A stretch of DNA of 64,000 nt from Devosia epidermidihirudinis (GCF_000971295.1 NZ_LANJ01000046.1:157065-221064), one strand, 5' to 3'; positions 27,609-36,231 are shown, counted from the first letter of the stretch. Notes: generated by a model not told the origin, from the sequence alone. Program-made: numbers and translations.

Positions 27609-29519
27609 ATGAGCGACACTCCCCCAAACACGCCCGACACCGGCGATCGCCTCGCCAAAGTCATCGCCCGCTCGGGCCTGTGCTCGCGTCGCGACGCCGA
27701 AGTTTGGATCACCGAGGGCCGCGTTGTGGTCAACGGCAAGAAGGTGCTCACGCCCGCCTTCAACGTCACCTCGCGTGACAAGATCATCGTTGATGGCGCC
27801 CCGCTTGCTGCCCGTCAGGGCACCCGGGTCTGGCTCTACCACAAGCCCGCTGGCCTGGTTGTCACCGAGAAGGACCCCGAAGGCCGCGAGACCATTTTCG
27901 AACACCTCGAAACCCACGGCCTGCCGCGCGTCGTCACCGTTGGTCGTCTCGACATCAACACCGAAGGTCTGCTGCTGCTGACCAATGATGGCGGCCTCAA
28001 GCGTGTGCTCGAGCTGCCTGCCACTGGCTGGCTGCGGCGCTACCGCGTGCGCGCCCATGGCACCGTGACCCAGGCCGCGCTCGACCGTCTCAAGGACGGC
28101 ATCGAGATTGATGGCATCAAGTACGGCTCCATCGAAGCCACGCTTGAGCGCGAGCAGGGCGCCAATGTCTGGCTGGTCCTGGCCCTGCGCGAAGGCAAAA
28201 ACCGCGAGGTCAAGAACGTCCTCGGCGCGCTCGGCCTCGAAGTGAACCGCCTGATCCGCGTCAGCTATGGCCCGTTCCAGCTCGGCGAACTGCCCGTCGG
28301 CGCCGTCGAAACCATCAAGGCGAAGATGCTGCGCGATCAGCTCGGCAAGAAGCTGGCCGATGCCGCCGACGTCGATTTCGACAGCGAGATGCCCGAAGCC
28401 AATGCGCTTGAAGGCAAGCCCACGCGCGACCGTCTGACCGGTCGTGGCACCAACACGGTCGAGATCGCGCGTCAGCGCTTCCGCTTCACCGATGGTGCTG
28501 AAAAGACCGAAGCGCAGATCCGCGAAGAGCGTCCGCGCCAGGATCGCCCCGGCCGCAATGACAGCCGCCGCCCCGCGCCGCAGCGCTTTGAGCCGACTGA
28601 AGAAGAAATGGCGCCACCCCGTCACATCCATTTTGATGATGAAGACGGCCGCGCACCGGAGGAATTCGTGGCTAAGCGCAATACCCGTATCGTTAAGCGC
28701 CCTGACCGCGATGACCAGTCCGCTCTCTCCTACGGCAAGGGCGCTCCGCGTCCTGCTGGCGGCAAGAAGTTCGGCGACAAGAAGCCTTTCGAAAAGAAGG
28801 CCTTTGGCGACAAGCCAGCCTTTGACAAGCCAGGCGGCCCGCGTCGCGAAGACGGTGATCGTCCAAAGCGCCCCTACGGTGATCGTCCTGCCGACGCCGG
28901 CAAGCGTCCGTTTGCCGACCGCAATGCTGGCGCTGGCAAGCCCTTCGGCGATCGCAGCCGTCCGGCTCGTCCAGAAGGCGGCAGCCGTCCACCACGCGAT
29001 CGCGAATTCACCGGCACGCCGCGCGGTCCCCGTCGTGGCGATGCGGCAGCGGAGGCGCCACGCGTGTTCGCGCCGCGCCTGCGTCCAGATAGCGAGCGCG
29101 GCGAAGGCGCAGCCTTCAAGGGCGAAGCCAAGCGTCCCGGCCGTAACTTCAGCGACAAGCCAAAGAGCTTCCGTCCTGACAGCGGCCGCTCGCCGCGCCC
29201 TGAAGGTGGCGCGCGTCCACCACGCGCCGATCGTCCGACCCGTCCGGGCCGCGATGAGTTCGGCTCCGAGGCCAAGACCTATGGCAAGCCGCGCATGCGT
29301 GCCGATGGCAAGCCAATGCCCAAACGTGATGGTGCTGCGCCCGCCCGTGGCCCACGTCCCGGCGGCTTCGGAAAGCCCGGTGGTTTTGGTGGCAAGCCCG
29401 GCGGTCGCCCAGCTGGTGGCGCCGGTCGTCCGTCAGGCGGCGCAGGCCGTCCTTCGGGCGGTGGTCGCCCAAGCGGTGGCGCAGGCCGTCCAAGTGGCCC
29501 ACGTCGCCCAAAGGCCTGA
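27609..29519 (+). CDS. rluB: RsuA/RluB-family 23S rRNA pseudouridine synthase with long basic tail
   Basis: 636 residues, of which about 245 are the enzyme. The S4 RNA-binding domain spans about residues 12-58 (LAKVIARSGLCSRRDAEVWI). The catalytic domain carries GRLDINTEGLLLLTNDG with the nucleophile Asp and REGKNREVKNVLGALGL. This family isomerises a uridine in 23S rRNA (position 2605 in E. coli for RluB). The remaining 390 residues are disordered and rich in Arg, Pro, Gly, Lys and Asp, ending in repeated GRPSGG units (29400-29515). Similar tails occur in alphaproteobacterial homologues and probably bind RNA or ribosomes (inference). rsmD follows 56 bases later. Confidence 0.93.
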   Translation: MSDTPPNTPDTGDRLAKVIARSGLCSRRDAEVWITEGRVVVNGKKVLTPAFNVTSRDKIIVDGAPLAARQGTRVWLYHKPAGLVVTEKDPEGRETIFEHLETHGLPRVVTVGRLDINTEGLLLLTNDGGLKRVLELPATGWLRRYRVRAHGTVTQAALDRLKDGIEIDGIKYGSIEATLEREQGANVWLVLALREGKNREVKNVLGALGLEVNRLIRVSYGPFQLGELPVGAVETIKAKMLRDQLGKKLADAADVDFDSEMPEANALEGKPTRDRLTGRGTNTVEIARQRFRFTDGAEKTEAQIREERPRQDRPGRNDSRRPAPQRFEPTEEEMAPPRHIHFDDEDGRAPEEFVAKRNTRIVKRPDRDDQSALSYGKGAPRPAGGKKFGDKKPFEKKAFGDKPAFDKPGGPRREDGDRPKRPYGDRPADAGKRPFADRNAGAGKPFGDRSRPARPEGGSRPPRDREFTGTPRGPRRGDAAAEAPRVFAPRLRPDSERGEGAAFKGEAKRPGRNFSDKPKSFRPDSGRSPRPEGGARPPRADRPTRPGRDEFGSEAKTYGKPRMRADGKPMPKRDGAAPARGPRPGGFGKPGGFGGKPGGRPAGGAGRPSGGAGRPSGGGRPSGGAGRPSGPRRPKA

Positions 29520-29575
29520 TCCCTTTGACAAACACACCCCCGGGCACTTTTTCTCAGACTGAAGTGAGCTGAACC

Positions 29576-30133
29576 ATGCGTATCGTCGCCGGCAAATTCC
29601 GTGGCAAGCAGTTGCAGTCGCCTTCCGACGATTCCATCCGCCCCACTGCCGACCGCGTCCGCGAGAGCATGTTCAACATTCTCGCCTCGCGCCTTGGTCC
29701 GGTCTTTGACGGTGTCCGCGTGCTCGATCTCTTCGCTGGTACCGGCGCGCTCGGTTTTGAGGCCCTATCGCGTGGGGCTGCGCATGTGACGTTTGTTGAT
29801 ACGGGCGCCGAAGCGCGCGGCATTATCCGCGATCACATCGAGGAATTCGGGGCCGGTGGCATCACCAAGCTGCTGCGCCGCGACGCAACCGACCTCGGCA
29901 CGCCCGGCACCTTCGGCCAGTTCAATCTGGTGTTCCTTGACCCGCCCTATGGCAAGGGTCTGGGCGAACTTGCGCTAGCCCATATCGCCGCCAATGGCTG
30001 GCTGGCCCCCGAGGCAACAATCGTGTTCGAAGAAAGCGTTGATGCGGCGGTAGATCTCCCGTCCGCGTTCATGCTGGAGGATCGCCGCGAATATGGTTCG
30101 GCAGCGGTGCATTTCCTGAGTTTTGCCGGGTAA
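29576..30133 (+). CDS. rsmD: 16S rRNA (guanine966-N2)-methyltransferase
   Basis: 185 residues, full length. RsmD methylates G966 of 16S rRNA during 30S assembly using S-adenosylmethionine. The N-terminal GKFRGKQLQSPSDDSIRPT and DRVRESMFNIL are diagnostic. The SAM-binding strand is VLDLFAGTGALGFEALSRGA and the catalytic motif is DPPYG. It pairs with the adjacent pseudouridine synthase as an rRNA-modification unit, a common alphaproteobacterial arrangement. Confidence 0.97.
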   Translation: MRIVAGKFRGKQLQSPSDDSIRPTADRVRESMFNILASRLGPVFDGVRVLDLFAGTGALGFEALSRGAAHVTFVDTGAEARGIIRDHIEEFGAGGITKLLRRDATDLGTPGTFGQFNLVFLDPPYGKGLGELALAHIAANGWLAPEATIVFEESVDAAVDLPSAFMLEDRREYGSAAVHFLSFAG

Positions 30134-30145
30134 CGCGTGCCAAGA

Positions 30146-30234
30146 CCTCGTGGTTCGACAAGCTCACCATGAGGTCTACTTCAATAGCACCAAACAGCAG
30201 TAGCCCTCATCCTGAGCCTGTCGAAGGACGAAGG
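30146..30234. repeat. Dispersed palindromic repeat, family A copy 2
   Basis: The arms cctcgtggttcgacaagctc and gagcctgtcgaaggacgaag, with inner arms catgaggtct and ccctcat, repeat the element at 12859-12947 almost base for base. It fills the gap between convergent rsmD and zur. Confidence 0.9.
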
Positions 30235-30240
30235 CGTCCC

Positions 30241-30654
30241 CTAAGCCGCCAGCGCGCAGGTCTCGCATTTCCCGCGAATTTCCATCGTCGTGCGCTCGAC
30301 CTTGAAGCCCTTAGCCTTGGCCCAGTCGCCCAGGCGCTCTTCGATCACCGCATCGGCGAACTCATCCACCTTGCCGCATCCCTCGCAAATCGCGAAAGCG
30401 ATCAGACCCTTACGGTGACAGTGCTCGTCTGCGCAGGCGACGAATGCGTTGAGCGATTCCAGGCGATGCGCCAGTCCGCGCTCCACCAGCTTGTCCAGCG
30501 CCCGATAGACCTGCAGCGGCGCGCGCAGGCCGTCGCCGCGCAGTTTGTCGAGAATATCATAGGCGCTGAGCGGGCCTTCTGAGTGGTTGAGGGCGCCCAG
30601 AACCAGTCCCTGATTGCGCGTCAGATCGCTGGGAACTTCGTGACTATGCGCCAT
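30241..30654 (-). CDS. zur: Zinc uptake regulator, Fur family
   Basis: 137 residues from MAHSHEVP; ATG 30672 is an alternative. It has the Fur-family winged helix (LTRNQGLVLGALNHSEGPLS, YDILDKLRGDGLRAPLQVYR) and metal sites: a His-rich CADEHCHRKG segment, a CEGCG structural-zinc pair, and a second CETCA pair at the C-terminus. The context fixes zinc rather than iron: it is the last gene of znuC-znuB-zur, overlapping znuB by 11 bases. When zinc is replete it should repress the divergent zinc-uptake genes through the palindromes at 32341-32393. Confidence 0.93.
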   Translation of the reverse strand: MAHSHEVPSDLTRNQGLVLGALNHSEGPLSAYDILDKLRGDGLRAPLQVYRALDKLVERGLAHRLESLNAFVACADEHCHRKGLIAFAICEGCGKVDEFADAVIEERLGDWAKAKGFKVERTTMEIRGKCETCALAA

Positions 30655-31462
30655 GGACGGGTCTCCTGCCAAACAGTCGGGTGACGGGGACCGCCAGCGA
30701 CACTAGGAACACTATCAAAGCCATCACCACAATCGAAGGGCCGGACGCGGTATCCCACGTTCTTGATCCGAACAGCCCGCCCACGACAGCGATGGCGCCG
30801 AGCACGGCGGCAACGACGGCCATCATTTCAGGGGTCGAGCTGAGGCGGCGCGCGGTGGCGGCGGGGATGATCAGCAGCGAGGTGATGAGCAAAACACCCA
30901 CTAGTTTCATAGCGATAGCGATCACGCTTGCCATCAGGATCATTAGAATCAAACGGCTGACTTCGGGGCGCAGGCCCTCGGCTTCGGCCAGTTCCGGGCT
31001 GACGGTGGAGGCCAGAAGGGGCCGCCAGGCGAAGATCAGAATGGCCAGAATGGCGATGCCGCCGCCGTAAATGATGGCGATATCATCAACGGAAACGGCG
31101 AGGATGTCACCGAACAGGAAGCCCATCAGGTCTATCCGAACCGTTGTCAGGAAGCCCACAAGGACTAACCCAACTGCGAGTGTCGAGTGACTCAATATCC
31201 CCAATAATGCGTCTGTCGACAGCGTGGCCTGTCTTTGCAGGATCAGCAGCGCCCCGGCGACCAAAGCGGCGACCGCGAACACGCCCAAGGTCATGTTCAT
31301 TGACAGGATGATCGACAGCGCCACGCCGAGCAAAGCGGAGTGAGCCATGGTGTCGCCGAAATAGGCCATGCGGCGCCAGACGACGAAACAGCCGAGCGGC
31401 CCCGCGACCAGAGCAAGACCGGCGCCGGCGATCAGCGCCCGGGTAAAATAATCACCGAACAT
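30644..31462 (-). CDS. znuB: Zinc ABC transporter permease
   Basis: 272 residues starting at MFGDYFTRALIAGAG; longer in-frame versions only translate the antisense of the His-rich znuC tail. About eight to nine membrane helices, with the ABC-3 family signature MAYFGDTMAHSALLGVAL and the ATPase-coupling region LAEAEGLRPEVSRL. It forms the inner-membrane channel of the ZnuABC zinc importer. The start overlaps znuC by 11 bases and the end overlaps zur, so all three are translated from one mRNA. Confidence 0.96.
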   Translation of the reverse strand: MFGDYFTRALIAGAGLALVAGPLGCFVVWRRMAYFGDTMAHSALLGVALSIILSMNMTLGVFAVAALVAGALLILQRQATLSTDALLGILSHSTLAVGLVLVGFLTTVRIDLMGFLFGDILAVSVDDIAIIYGGGIAILAILIFAWRPLLASTVSPELAEAEGLRPEVSRLILMILMASVIAIAMKLVGVLLITSLLIIPAATARRLSSTPEMMAVVAAVLGAIAVVGGLFGSRTWDTASGPSIVVMALIVFLVSLAVPVTRLFGRRPVHGA

Positions 31463-32249
31463 GGTCGTGCTCCGCGTGGTCGTGTGCATGGTCATGGTCG
31501 TGATGGATGTGCCCATCCTCGCCATGCTCATGATCGTGGTGGTGCTGATAGATGGCGAGCGACCCGGCGGCGCGCTCCCCGAACAGCTTGAGATATTCCG
31601 GGCTGCGTTTGACCGCAGCGGGCGTGCCCCGGCAGCAGACATGGCCATTGAGGCAGATCACGGTGTCGGTCTCGGCCATCACCACATGCAGGTCATGGCT
31701 GATCATCAGAATGCCGCTCTGGGTGGTGTCGCGGATATTGCGCACCAGCTCGTAGAGCGCGACCTCGCCCGAGAAATCGACGCCCTGTACGGGCTCATCG
31801 AGCACCAGCAGGTCCGGCTTGCGGATCATGGCGCGGGCAAACAGCACGCGCTGGAATTCCCCGCCCGAGAGTTCCTGCACGGCGGCCTTGAGCAAGCGCT
31901 CGGCGCCCACCGCTGCAAGCGCCGCATTGATCTCGCTGGGGCTGAAACGTCCGGTCAGCGTCATCAAGCGCTCGACGGTCAGCGGCAGTGTCCAGTCGAT
32001 GGTCAGCTTTTGCGGCACATAGCCGATCTTGAGCCCCGGCTTGCGCACGACAGTGCCGGTCGATGGCTTGAGCACGCCCGTCGCCATCTTGGCGGTGGTG
32101 GATTTGCCCGAGCCGTTTGGGCCGATCAGCGTCACGATCTCGCCGCGTGCGATGGACAGATCCACCCCGCTGACTAGCGTGCGTCCGCCCCGGCTGACGC
32201 CGGCATTGCTGAGCGTGATCAGCGTCTCTCTTGGAATTTGCGCGTTCAT
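31452..32249 (-). CDS. znuC: Zinc ABC transporter ATP-binding protein with His-rich tail
   Basis: 265 residues. Walker A is GPNGSGKST, the signature motif is LSGGEFQR, and Walker B is LLVLDEP. After the ABC core (about residue 215) comes a 45-residue tail made largely of His and Asp (HHHDHEHGEDGHIHHDHDHA and further HDH units) that probably binds zinc at the cytoplasmic face. Such tails occur in some ZnuC proteins but this one is long. The gene is first in znuC-znuB-zur and divergent from znuA, with Zur-like palindromes between. Confidence 0.96.
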   Translation of the reverse strand: MNAQIPRETLITLSNAGVSRGGRTLVSGVDLSIARGEIVTLIGPNGSGKSTTAKMATGVLKPSTGTVVRKPGLKIGYVPQKLTIDWTLPLTVERLMTLTGRFSPSEINAALAAVGAERLLKAAVQELSGGEFQRVLFARAMIRKPDLLVLDEPVQGVDFSGEVALYELVRNIRDTTQSGILMISHDLHVVMAETDTVICLNGHVCCRGTPAAVKRSPEYLKLFGERAAGSLAIYQHHHDHEHGEDGHIHHDHDHAHDHAEHDHVR

Positions 32250-32340
32250 CTTGTTATCCGCATAACTCGCTGGGGCAGGGACGTCGTGCGTCGGCTTTCA
32301 CCAAACAAAACATCTGCGACCACCCCTTGACGTCTCTCAA

Positions 32341-32358
32341 TACGTTATAGCATAACAT
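32341..32358. promoter_or_regulatory. Candidate Zur box 1
   Basis: GTTAT-AGC-ATAAC is an inverted repeat centred in the AT-rich gap between divergent znuC and znuA. Its arms match the alphaproteobacterial Zur pattern (GTTATA...TATAAC). Confidence 0.65.
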
Positions 32359-32368
32359 CGCCGCAAGC

Positions 32369-32393
32369 GTAATAACATAACATATCACATTAC
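32369..32393. promoter_or_regulatory. Candidate Zur box 2
   Basis: GTAAT and ATTAC are inverted repeats 15 bases apart with an ATAACATAACAT core, 28 bases before the znuA start codon. The position suits repression of znuA. Confidence 0.6.
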
Positions 32394-32420
32394 GTTTCCT
32401 GCTCATCAAGAGGCTGCCCC

Positions 32421-33362
32421 ATGAAGATTCTTACGTCCCTCGCCTTGCTGGCCACGGCCCTGTTGACCACCACGGCCATGGCCGCGCCAAATGTCGTGGC
32501 GTCGATCAAGCCCGTGCATTCGCTGGTCTCTGCCGTCATGGCTGGCGTTGGCGAACCCACTCTGATCGTCAAAGGCTCCGCTTCCCCGCACACCTATTCG
32601 CTGCGCCCATCCGATGCCGGCGCGCTGGAATCCGCTGATGTCGTGTTCTGGACCGGCCATGGCATGGAGATGTTCCTCGCTGATGCGCTGGGCACTCTGG
32701 CGTCGAAGGCACAAGTCGTGGAGCTAGCCGAGTCGCCCGGCATCACCCTGCTGCCTGTCCGCGAAGGCGGCGCGTTCGAGCACCACTCCCATGAAGGTGA
32801 AGGCGAAGAGCACGACCATGACCACGACGAACACGCCCATGAGGAAGAGGGCGGCGACATGCATTTCTGGCTCGATCCGGAAAACGCCAAGCTGATGGTC
32901 ACCCAGATCGCCACGACCCTGTCTGAGGCTGATCCGGAAAACGCTCCAGCCTATGAGGCCAATGCCGCCAAGGAAATCATCGCGCTCGACGCGCTGGAAA
33001 CCGAGCTCAACGCGACGCTCGCCCCGATCAAATCCAAGCCGTTTATCGTCTTCCACGACGCCTATCAGTACTTCGAGAAACGCTTTGGCCTCGATGTGGC
33101 CGGTTCGGTGACCGTCACGCCCGACGTGATGCCCGGCGCAGCGCGTATCGATGAACTCAAGGCCAAAGTGGCCGAACTCGGCGCAACCTGCGTGTTTGCC
33201 GAACCCAATTTCCAGCCAACGATTATCAGCGCCATCACCGAAGGCACGGAGGCCAAGGCCGGCGTGCTTGACCCCGAAGGCGGCGCATTGCCAGAAGGCG
33301 TCGATCTCTACCCCGAGCTGCTGCGTGGCCTGGCAAACGGGCTAGTGGACTGTCTGCGCTAG
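32421..33362 (+). CDS. znuA: Zinc ABC transporter substrate-binding protein
   Basis: 313 residues with a signal peptide (residues 1-21, ending AMA). The cluster A-I fold is visible: VVASIKPVHSLVSAVMAG, SPHTYSLRPSDAGAL (first zinc-binding His), MHFWLDPENAKLM, and FIVFHDAYQYFEKRFGL (third His and long helix). Between residues about 118 and 150 lies a flexible loop of mostly His, Asp and Glu, the zinc-capturing loop of ZnuA. It binds zinc in the periplasm and delivers it to ZnuB. Divergent from znuCB-zur with Zur boxes upstream. Confidence 0.97.
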   Translation: MKILTSLALLATALLTTTAMAAPNVVASIKPVHSLVSAVMAGVGEPTLIVKGSASPHTYSLRPSDAGALESADVVFWTGHGMEMFLADALGTLASKAQVVELAESPGITLLPVREGGAFEHHSHEGEGEEHDHDHDEHAHEEEGGDMHFWLDPENAKLMVTQIATTLSEADPENAPAYEANAAKEIIALDALETELNATLAPIKSKPFIVFHDAYQYFEKRFGLDVAGSVTVTPDVMPGAARIDELKAKVAELGATCVFAEPNFQPTIISAITEGTEAKAGVLDPEGGALPEGVDLYPELLRGLANGLVDCLR

Positions 33363-33397
33363 AAGGTTACGAGGCACAGCCCACTTCCCAATCTCGG

Positions 33398-33502
33398 TGT
33401 CATCCCGGCCTTGAGCGGGATCCATCCTGAGATGATCGGTTGAGCCACCTTGCGGTCGTGACACCATCTCGAGATGGACCCCGGCTCAAGGCCGGGGTGA
33501 CC
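33398..33502. repeat. Dispersed palindromic repeat, family D
   Basis: The arms gtcatcccggccttgagcgg and the related ccggctcaaggccggggtga, with inner arms atctcgagat and gatggacc, form a long imperfect stem between znuA and aztD. The motif resembles REP-like elements common in Hyphomicrobiales. Confidence 0.8.
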
Positions 33503-33560
33503 CTGCGGGCGCATCCCCCCAAGGGAAACCGACGAAATCAAGTCCCCAATCCACATCGAA

Positions 33561-33577
33561 ATGTAACGTGCTAACAT
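33561..33577. promoter_or_regulatory. Candidate Zur box upstream of aztD
   Basis: ATGTAAC-GTG-CTAACAT is an imperfect inverted repeat (five of seven arm bases match) 12 bases before the aztD start. It resembles the two boxes in the znu intergenic region. Confidence 0.5.
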
Positions 33578-33589
33578 ATCGGATAGTCA

Positions 33590-34774
33590 ATGCGTTTTCT
33601 TATGTCTCTCGCCCTCACAAGCTCTCTCGTTGCTCCAGCCCTTGCCGATGATCATGTTTCCGCCTGGCGGCTGTTCGTGGGCGACCACGCCGCGCCCAAA
33701 GTGACTGCGTTGGACGCGCTCTCCGGTGACACGCTGGGCACCTTCTCGCTGTCCAGCCCGGCAACTCTTTACACCACGCGCTCCGGCCACGCCGTCTATG
33801 CGGTGCAAGGCGCGGGCGATCAGGTTTCGGCCATCTCCAGTGGCATTGCTGTGGAGGATCATGGTGATCACGGCGATATCGCTGTCTCCGATCCTGCCTT
33901 GATCGATGCCGTTGTCCCGGGCGAAAAGCCGGTTCATTTCGTCGAACATGGCGGCAAGATCGCTCTGTTTTTTGACGGCTCGGGCAAGACCAGCGTGGTC
34001 AGCGAAAATAGTTGGGTCGATGACGGTGCTCCCTCTGCCGCCGAGTTTGACAGCGGCGCACCGCACCATGGCGTGGCAGTGCCATGGGGTGAGTACACCA
34101 TTGTCTCGGTGCCCAATCCGGAAGACCCGACCAAGCTACCCATCGGCGTCAACGTGCTCGACGCTTCCGGCGCCGTTGTCGGCGATATTCACGCCTGTGC
34201 TGACCTGCATGGCGAGGCATCATCGGGTAATATGCTGGCGATTGCCTGCGCGCAGGGGCTGCTGATTGTCACCGGTTCCGGGGCGCCCGACATTACCCTT
34301 CTGCCCTATGGCGACCTGCCCACGGGCAAATCGACCACTCTGGTGGGCGGAATCGGCTTTCAGTATTTTCTCGGCAATTATGGACCCGACAAGGTCGTGA
34401 TTATCGACCCGATTGACGCTTCACCCTATCGCCTGGTCGACTTGTCGACCCGCCGCGTGCATTTCGCCACCGATCCGATCCGGCCAAAGTTCGCCTATAT
34501 CTTCACGGAAGATGGCAAGCTCAATCAGCTCGACATTGTTTCGGGCAAGATTGCCCAATCTCTGGCCGTGACCGAGCCTTATTCCATGGATGGCGAATGG
34601 AACCTGCCGCGTCCGCGCATCGCGGTGGCGGGTGATGTGGTGGCGGTCACCGACCCAAATGCCGGTGAGGTGCATCTGATCGACATCGCCAGCTTTACGC
34701 AGGTGAAGTCGCTGCCCGTTGAAGGCGCACCCTATACGATCGTCGCTGTCGGTGGCTCGGGCACCAAGCACTAG
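33590..34774 (+). CDS. aztD: Periplasmic zinc metallochaperone AztD-like
   Basis: 394 residues. A signal peptide (RFLMSLALTSSLVAPALA) precedes a beta-propeller-like protein of about seven blades with many VxxLD and VVxxP strands. His clusters (EDHGDHGDI, GAPHHGVAV, DIHACADLHG) provide likely zinc ligands. AztD was described as a zinc chaperone that hands zinc to the AztC binding protein in the aztABCD importer. Here it lies behind znuA, not an azt operon, and has its own Zur-like box. The function is inferred from similarity and context. Confidence 0.88.
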   Translation: MRFLMSLALTSSLVAPALADDHVSAWRLFVGDHAAPKVTALDALSGDTLGTFSLSSPATLYTTRSGHAVYAVQGAGDQVSAISSGIAVEDHGDHGDIAVSDPALIDAVVPGEKPVHFVEHGGKIALFFDGSGKTSVVSENSWVDDGAPSAAEFDSGAPHHGVAVPWGEYTIVSVPNPEDPTKLPIGVNVLDASGAVVGDIHACADLHGEASSGNMLAIACAQGLLIVTGSGAPDITLLPYGDLPTGKSTTLVGGIGFQYFLGNYGPDKVVIIDPIDASPYRLVDLSTRRVHFATDPIRPKFAYIFTEDGKLNQLDIVSGKIAQSLAVTEPYSMDGEWNLPRPRIAVAGDVVAVTDPNAGEVHLIDIASFTQVKSLPVEGAPYTIVAVGGSGTKH

Positions 34775-34790
34775 ACGCGCCCAGCTCTGG

Positions 34791-34813
34791 CCTCCCCCTG
34801 CAAAAGGGGGAGG
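34791..34813. terminator. GC hairpin between convergent aztD and DUF486 gene
   Basis: CCTCCCCC and GGGGGAGG flank a seven-base loop. It lies between convergent genes and could terminate transcription from either side, although no T-run follows on the plus strand. Confidence 0.5.
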
Positions 34814-34823
34814 TTCAAGGGGC

Positions 34824-35180
34824 CTACTTCAGCGGCCCTTTGAAGATGAAGAATGCGCCCAGCCCGATCAGGGCGAAGCCGACGCCGTGGTTGAGCGTCA
34901 GTTTTTCGCCGAAATAGAACACGGTGAAAACCGCAAAGACCGAGAGGGAGATGACCTCCTGAATGGTCTTGAGCTCGGACGGCGAATAGACCGCCTCGCC
35001 GATGCGATTGGCCGGCACGGCGAGCCAGTATTCAAAGAACGCGATACCCCAGCTGATCAGCACCGCTATCCAGAGCGCCGAGGTGGGCCATTTGAGATGG
35101 CCGTACCAGGCAAAGGTCATGAAAATGTTGGACGCGAGCAGCAGCCCGATAGGGGCAAGGGTGGGAACGTTGAAGCCCAA
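34824..35180 (-). CDS. DUF486 (DMT-superfamily) membrane protein
   Basis: 118 residues from a TTG at 35180, preceded by AGGAGG at ideal spacing; the longer in-frame ORF to 35228 has no RBS. Four membrane helices with the family signature LLASNIFMTFAWYGHLKW and ISWGIAFFEYWLAVPANRIG are clear. DUF486 proteins are half-size DMT transporters; the substrate is unknown. Convergent with aztD, separated by a GC hairpin. Confidence 0.9.
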   Translation of the reverse strand: MGFNVPTLAPIGLLLASNIFMTFAWYGHLKWPTSALWIAVLISWGIAFFEYWLAVPANRIGEAVYSPSELKTIQEVISLSVFAVFTVFYFGEKLTLNHGVGFALIGLGAFFIFKGPLK

Positions 35181-35271
35181 GGCTTCCTCCTGAAAGACCG
35201 GAGGATGCCCGGCGCATGACAGATACAAGCAGCGTCAATTCCTTGGAAGTGGGAACGACGCTGCGGTCAGC

Positions 35272-35526
35272 CTAGCGCAGATGCTTGGTTGGCTGTTCCA
35301 GGCCAAAGATGTCGTCGGTCAAACTATCCATCCGCTCGCGGATCAGGGCCTGCGCATCATAGATGCCGCGATTGTAGAAATAGGCACCCATCTTATCGAC
35401 GAAGAACATCATCAGCATTTCGGCGGGAATCGCGCCGATCTGCTGATCGAGCTCCTCGCGGAAGTAATCCTGGATTTCGCCGACGATGGCCTTGGTTTCC
35501 TCGCGGCTGAACTTGATGGGCTTCAT
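35272..35526 (-). CDS. DUF2164 protein
   Basis: 84 residues. The pattern FSREETKAIVGEIQDYFREE followed by EMLMMFFVDKMGAYFYNRGI and an AQALIRERMDSL helix matches DUF2164, a small all-helical family of unknown function. It is AGGAGA-type in its RBS (GAAGGAGACATTGC before ATG). It is the upstream neighbour of the DUF486 gene on the same strand, 91 bases away, and divergent from the next gene. Confidence 0.88.
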   Translation of the reverse strand: MKPIKFSREETKAIVGEIQDYFREELDQQIGAIPAEMLMMFFVDKMGAYFYNRGIYDAQALIRERMDSLTDDIFGLEQPTKHLR

Positions 35527-35619
35527 GCAATGTCTCCTTCAGGCGCCGTTCATACCCCGAGTCGCCCATTGCGCTTCGATGTTGGCTTCGACAAAATGGC
35601 ATCAGGGGAGATTGCCAAA

Positions 35620-36231
35620 ATGCTCAAACTTCGATCTGCGCTTGCGATGATTGTTGTGCTTGCAACTGGTCCTGTGGTTGCCGCCGAGGAGGCGTCGTGC
35701 TCGGGCGTGTTTGGCGCTGATAGTTCCGAAGCGCTGGTGATAAAGACCTTCGGCAAGGACAATGTCGTCACCCAGGAAGAAGACGGCACGGATGGCATGA
35801 CCATTCTGACCACGCGCGTCTTTCCCAACGATCCCGACAGAACCATCGCCTTCACCTGGTGGGATGAGGACGAACACACCGGCCCCAACTATGTCGACCT
35901 GCCACCCACCATGGCGGGCCCGCATGGCGTGCGGGTGGGCATGACCGTTGCGGAGGTCCAGGCGATCAACGGCGCGCCCTTCACCATTGGCGGCTTCTGG
36001 TGGGACTATGGCGGCTACGCCAACATCGAAAAGGGCACCCTCGCCAATGGCGATGACGGTTGCTACCTTTCGCTGCGCTTTGCGCCCGCTGACGAAGACT
36101 TCGGTGATCTCGACACCGGGCCTGTCACCGGCGAGGTCAGCATTCCCTCTGACACGCCGCTCCTGGCCAAGATCGATACCCGCCTGCAGGTGCTTTCGAT
36201 CAGTTACCCCGGGCCGGAGGGCGACGACTGA
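35620..36231 (+). CDS. Secreted hypothetical protein
   Basis: 203 residues from ATG 35620 with AGGGGAG upstream. A signal peptide (LKLRSALAMIVVLATGPVVA) is followed by a mature domain of about 180 residues with one early Cys (EASCSGVFG) and a later Cys (GDDGCYLSLRF), possibly a disulfide. The central VRVGMTVAEVQAINGAPFTI motif resembles small periplasmic beta proteins of unknown role. It lies 40 bases before the cobalamin riboswitch but is outside its control. Family not recognised. Confidence 0.75.
   Translation: MLKLRSALAMIVVLATGPVVAAEEASCSGVFGADSSEALVIKTFGKDNVVTQEEDGTDGMTILTTRVFPNDPDRTIAFTWWDEDEHTGPNYVDLPPTMAGPHGVRVGMTVAEVQAINGAPFTIGGFWWDYGGYANIEKGTLANGDDGCYLSLRFAPADEDFGDLDTGPVTGEVSIPSDTPLLAKIDTRLQVLSISYPGPEGDD

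Noticed and set aside
30644..31648. Longer znuB start at 31648
   Set aside because: The extra 62 residues are a frame-shifted reading of the His-rich znuC tail, giving a Thr/Met-rich artefact.
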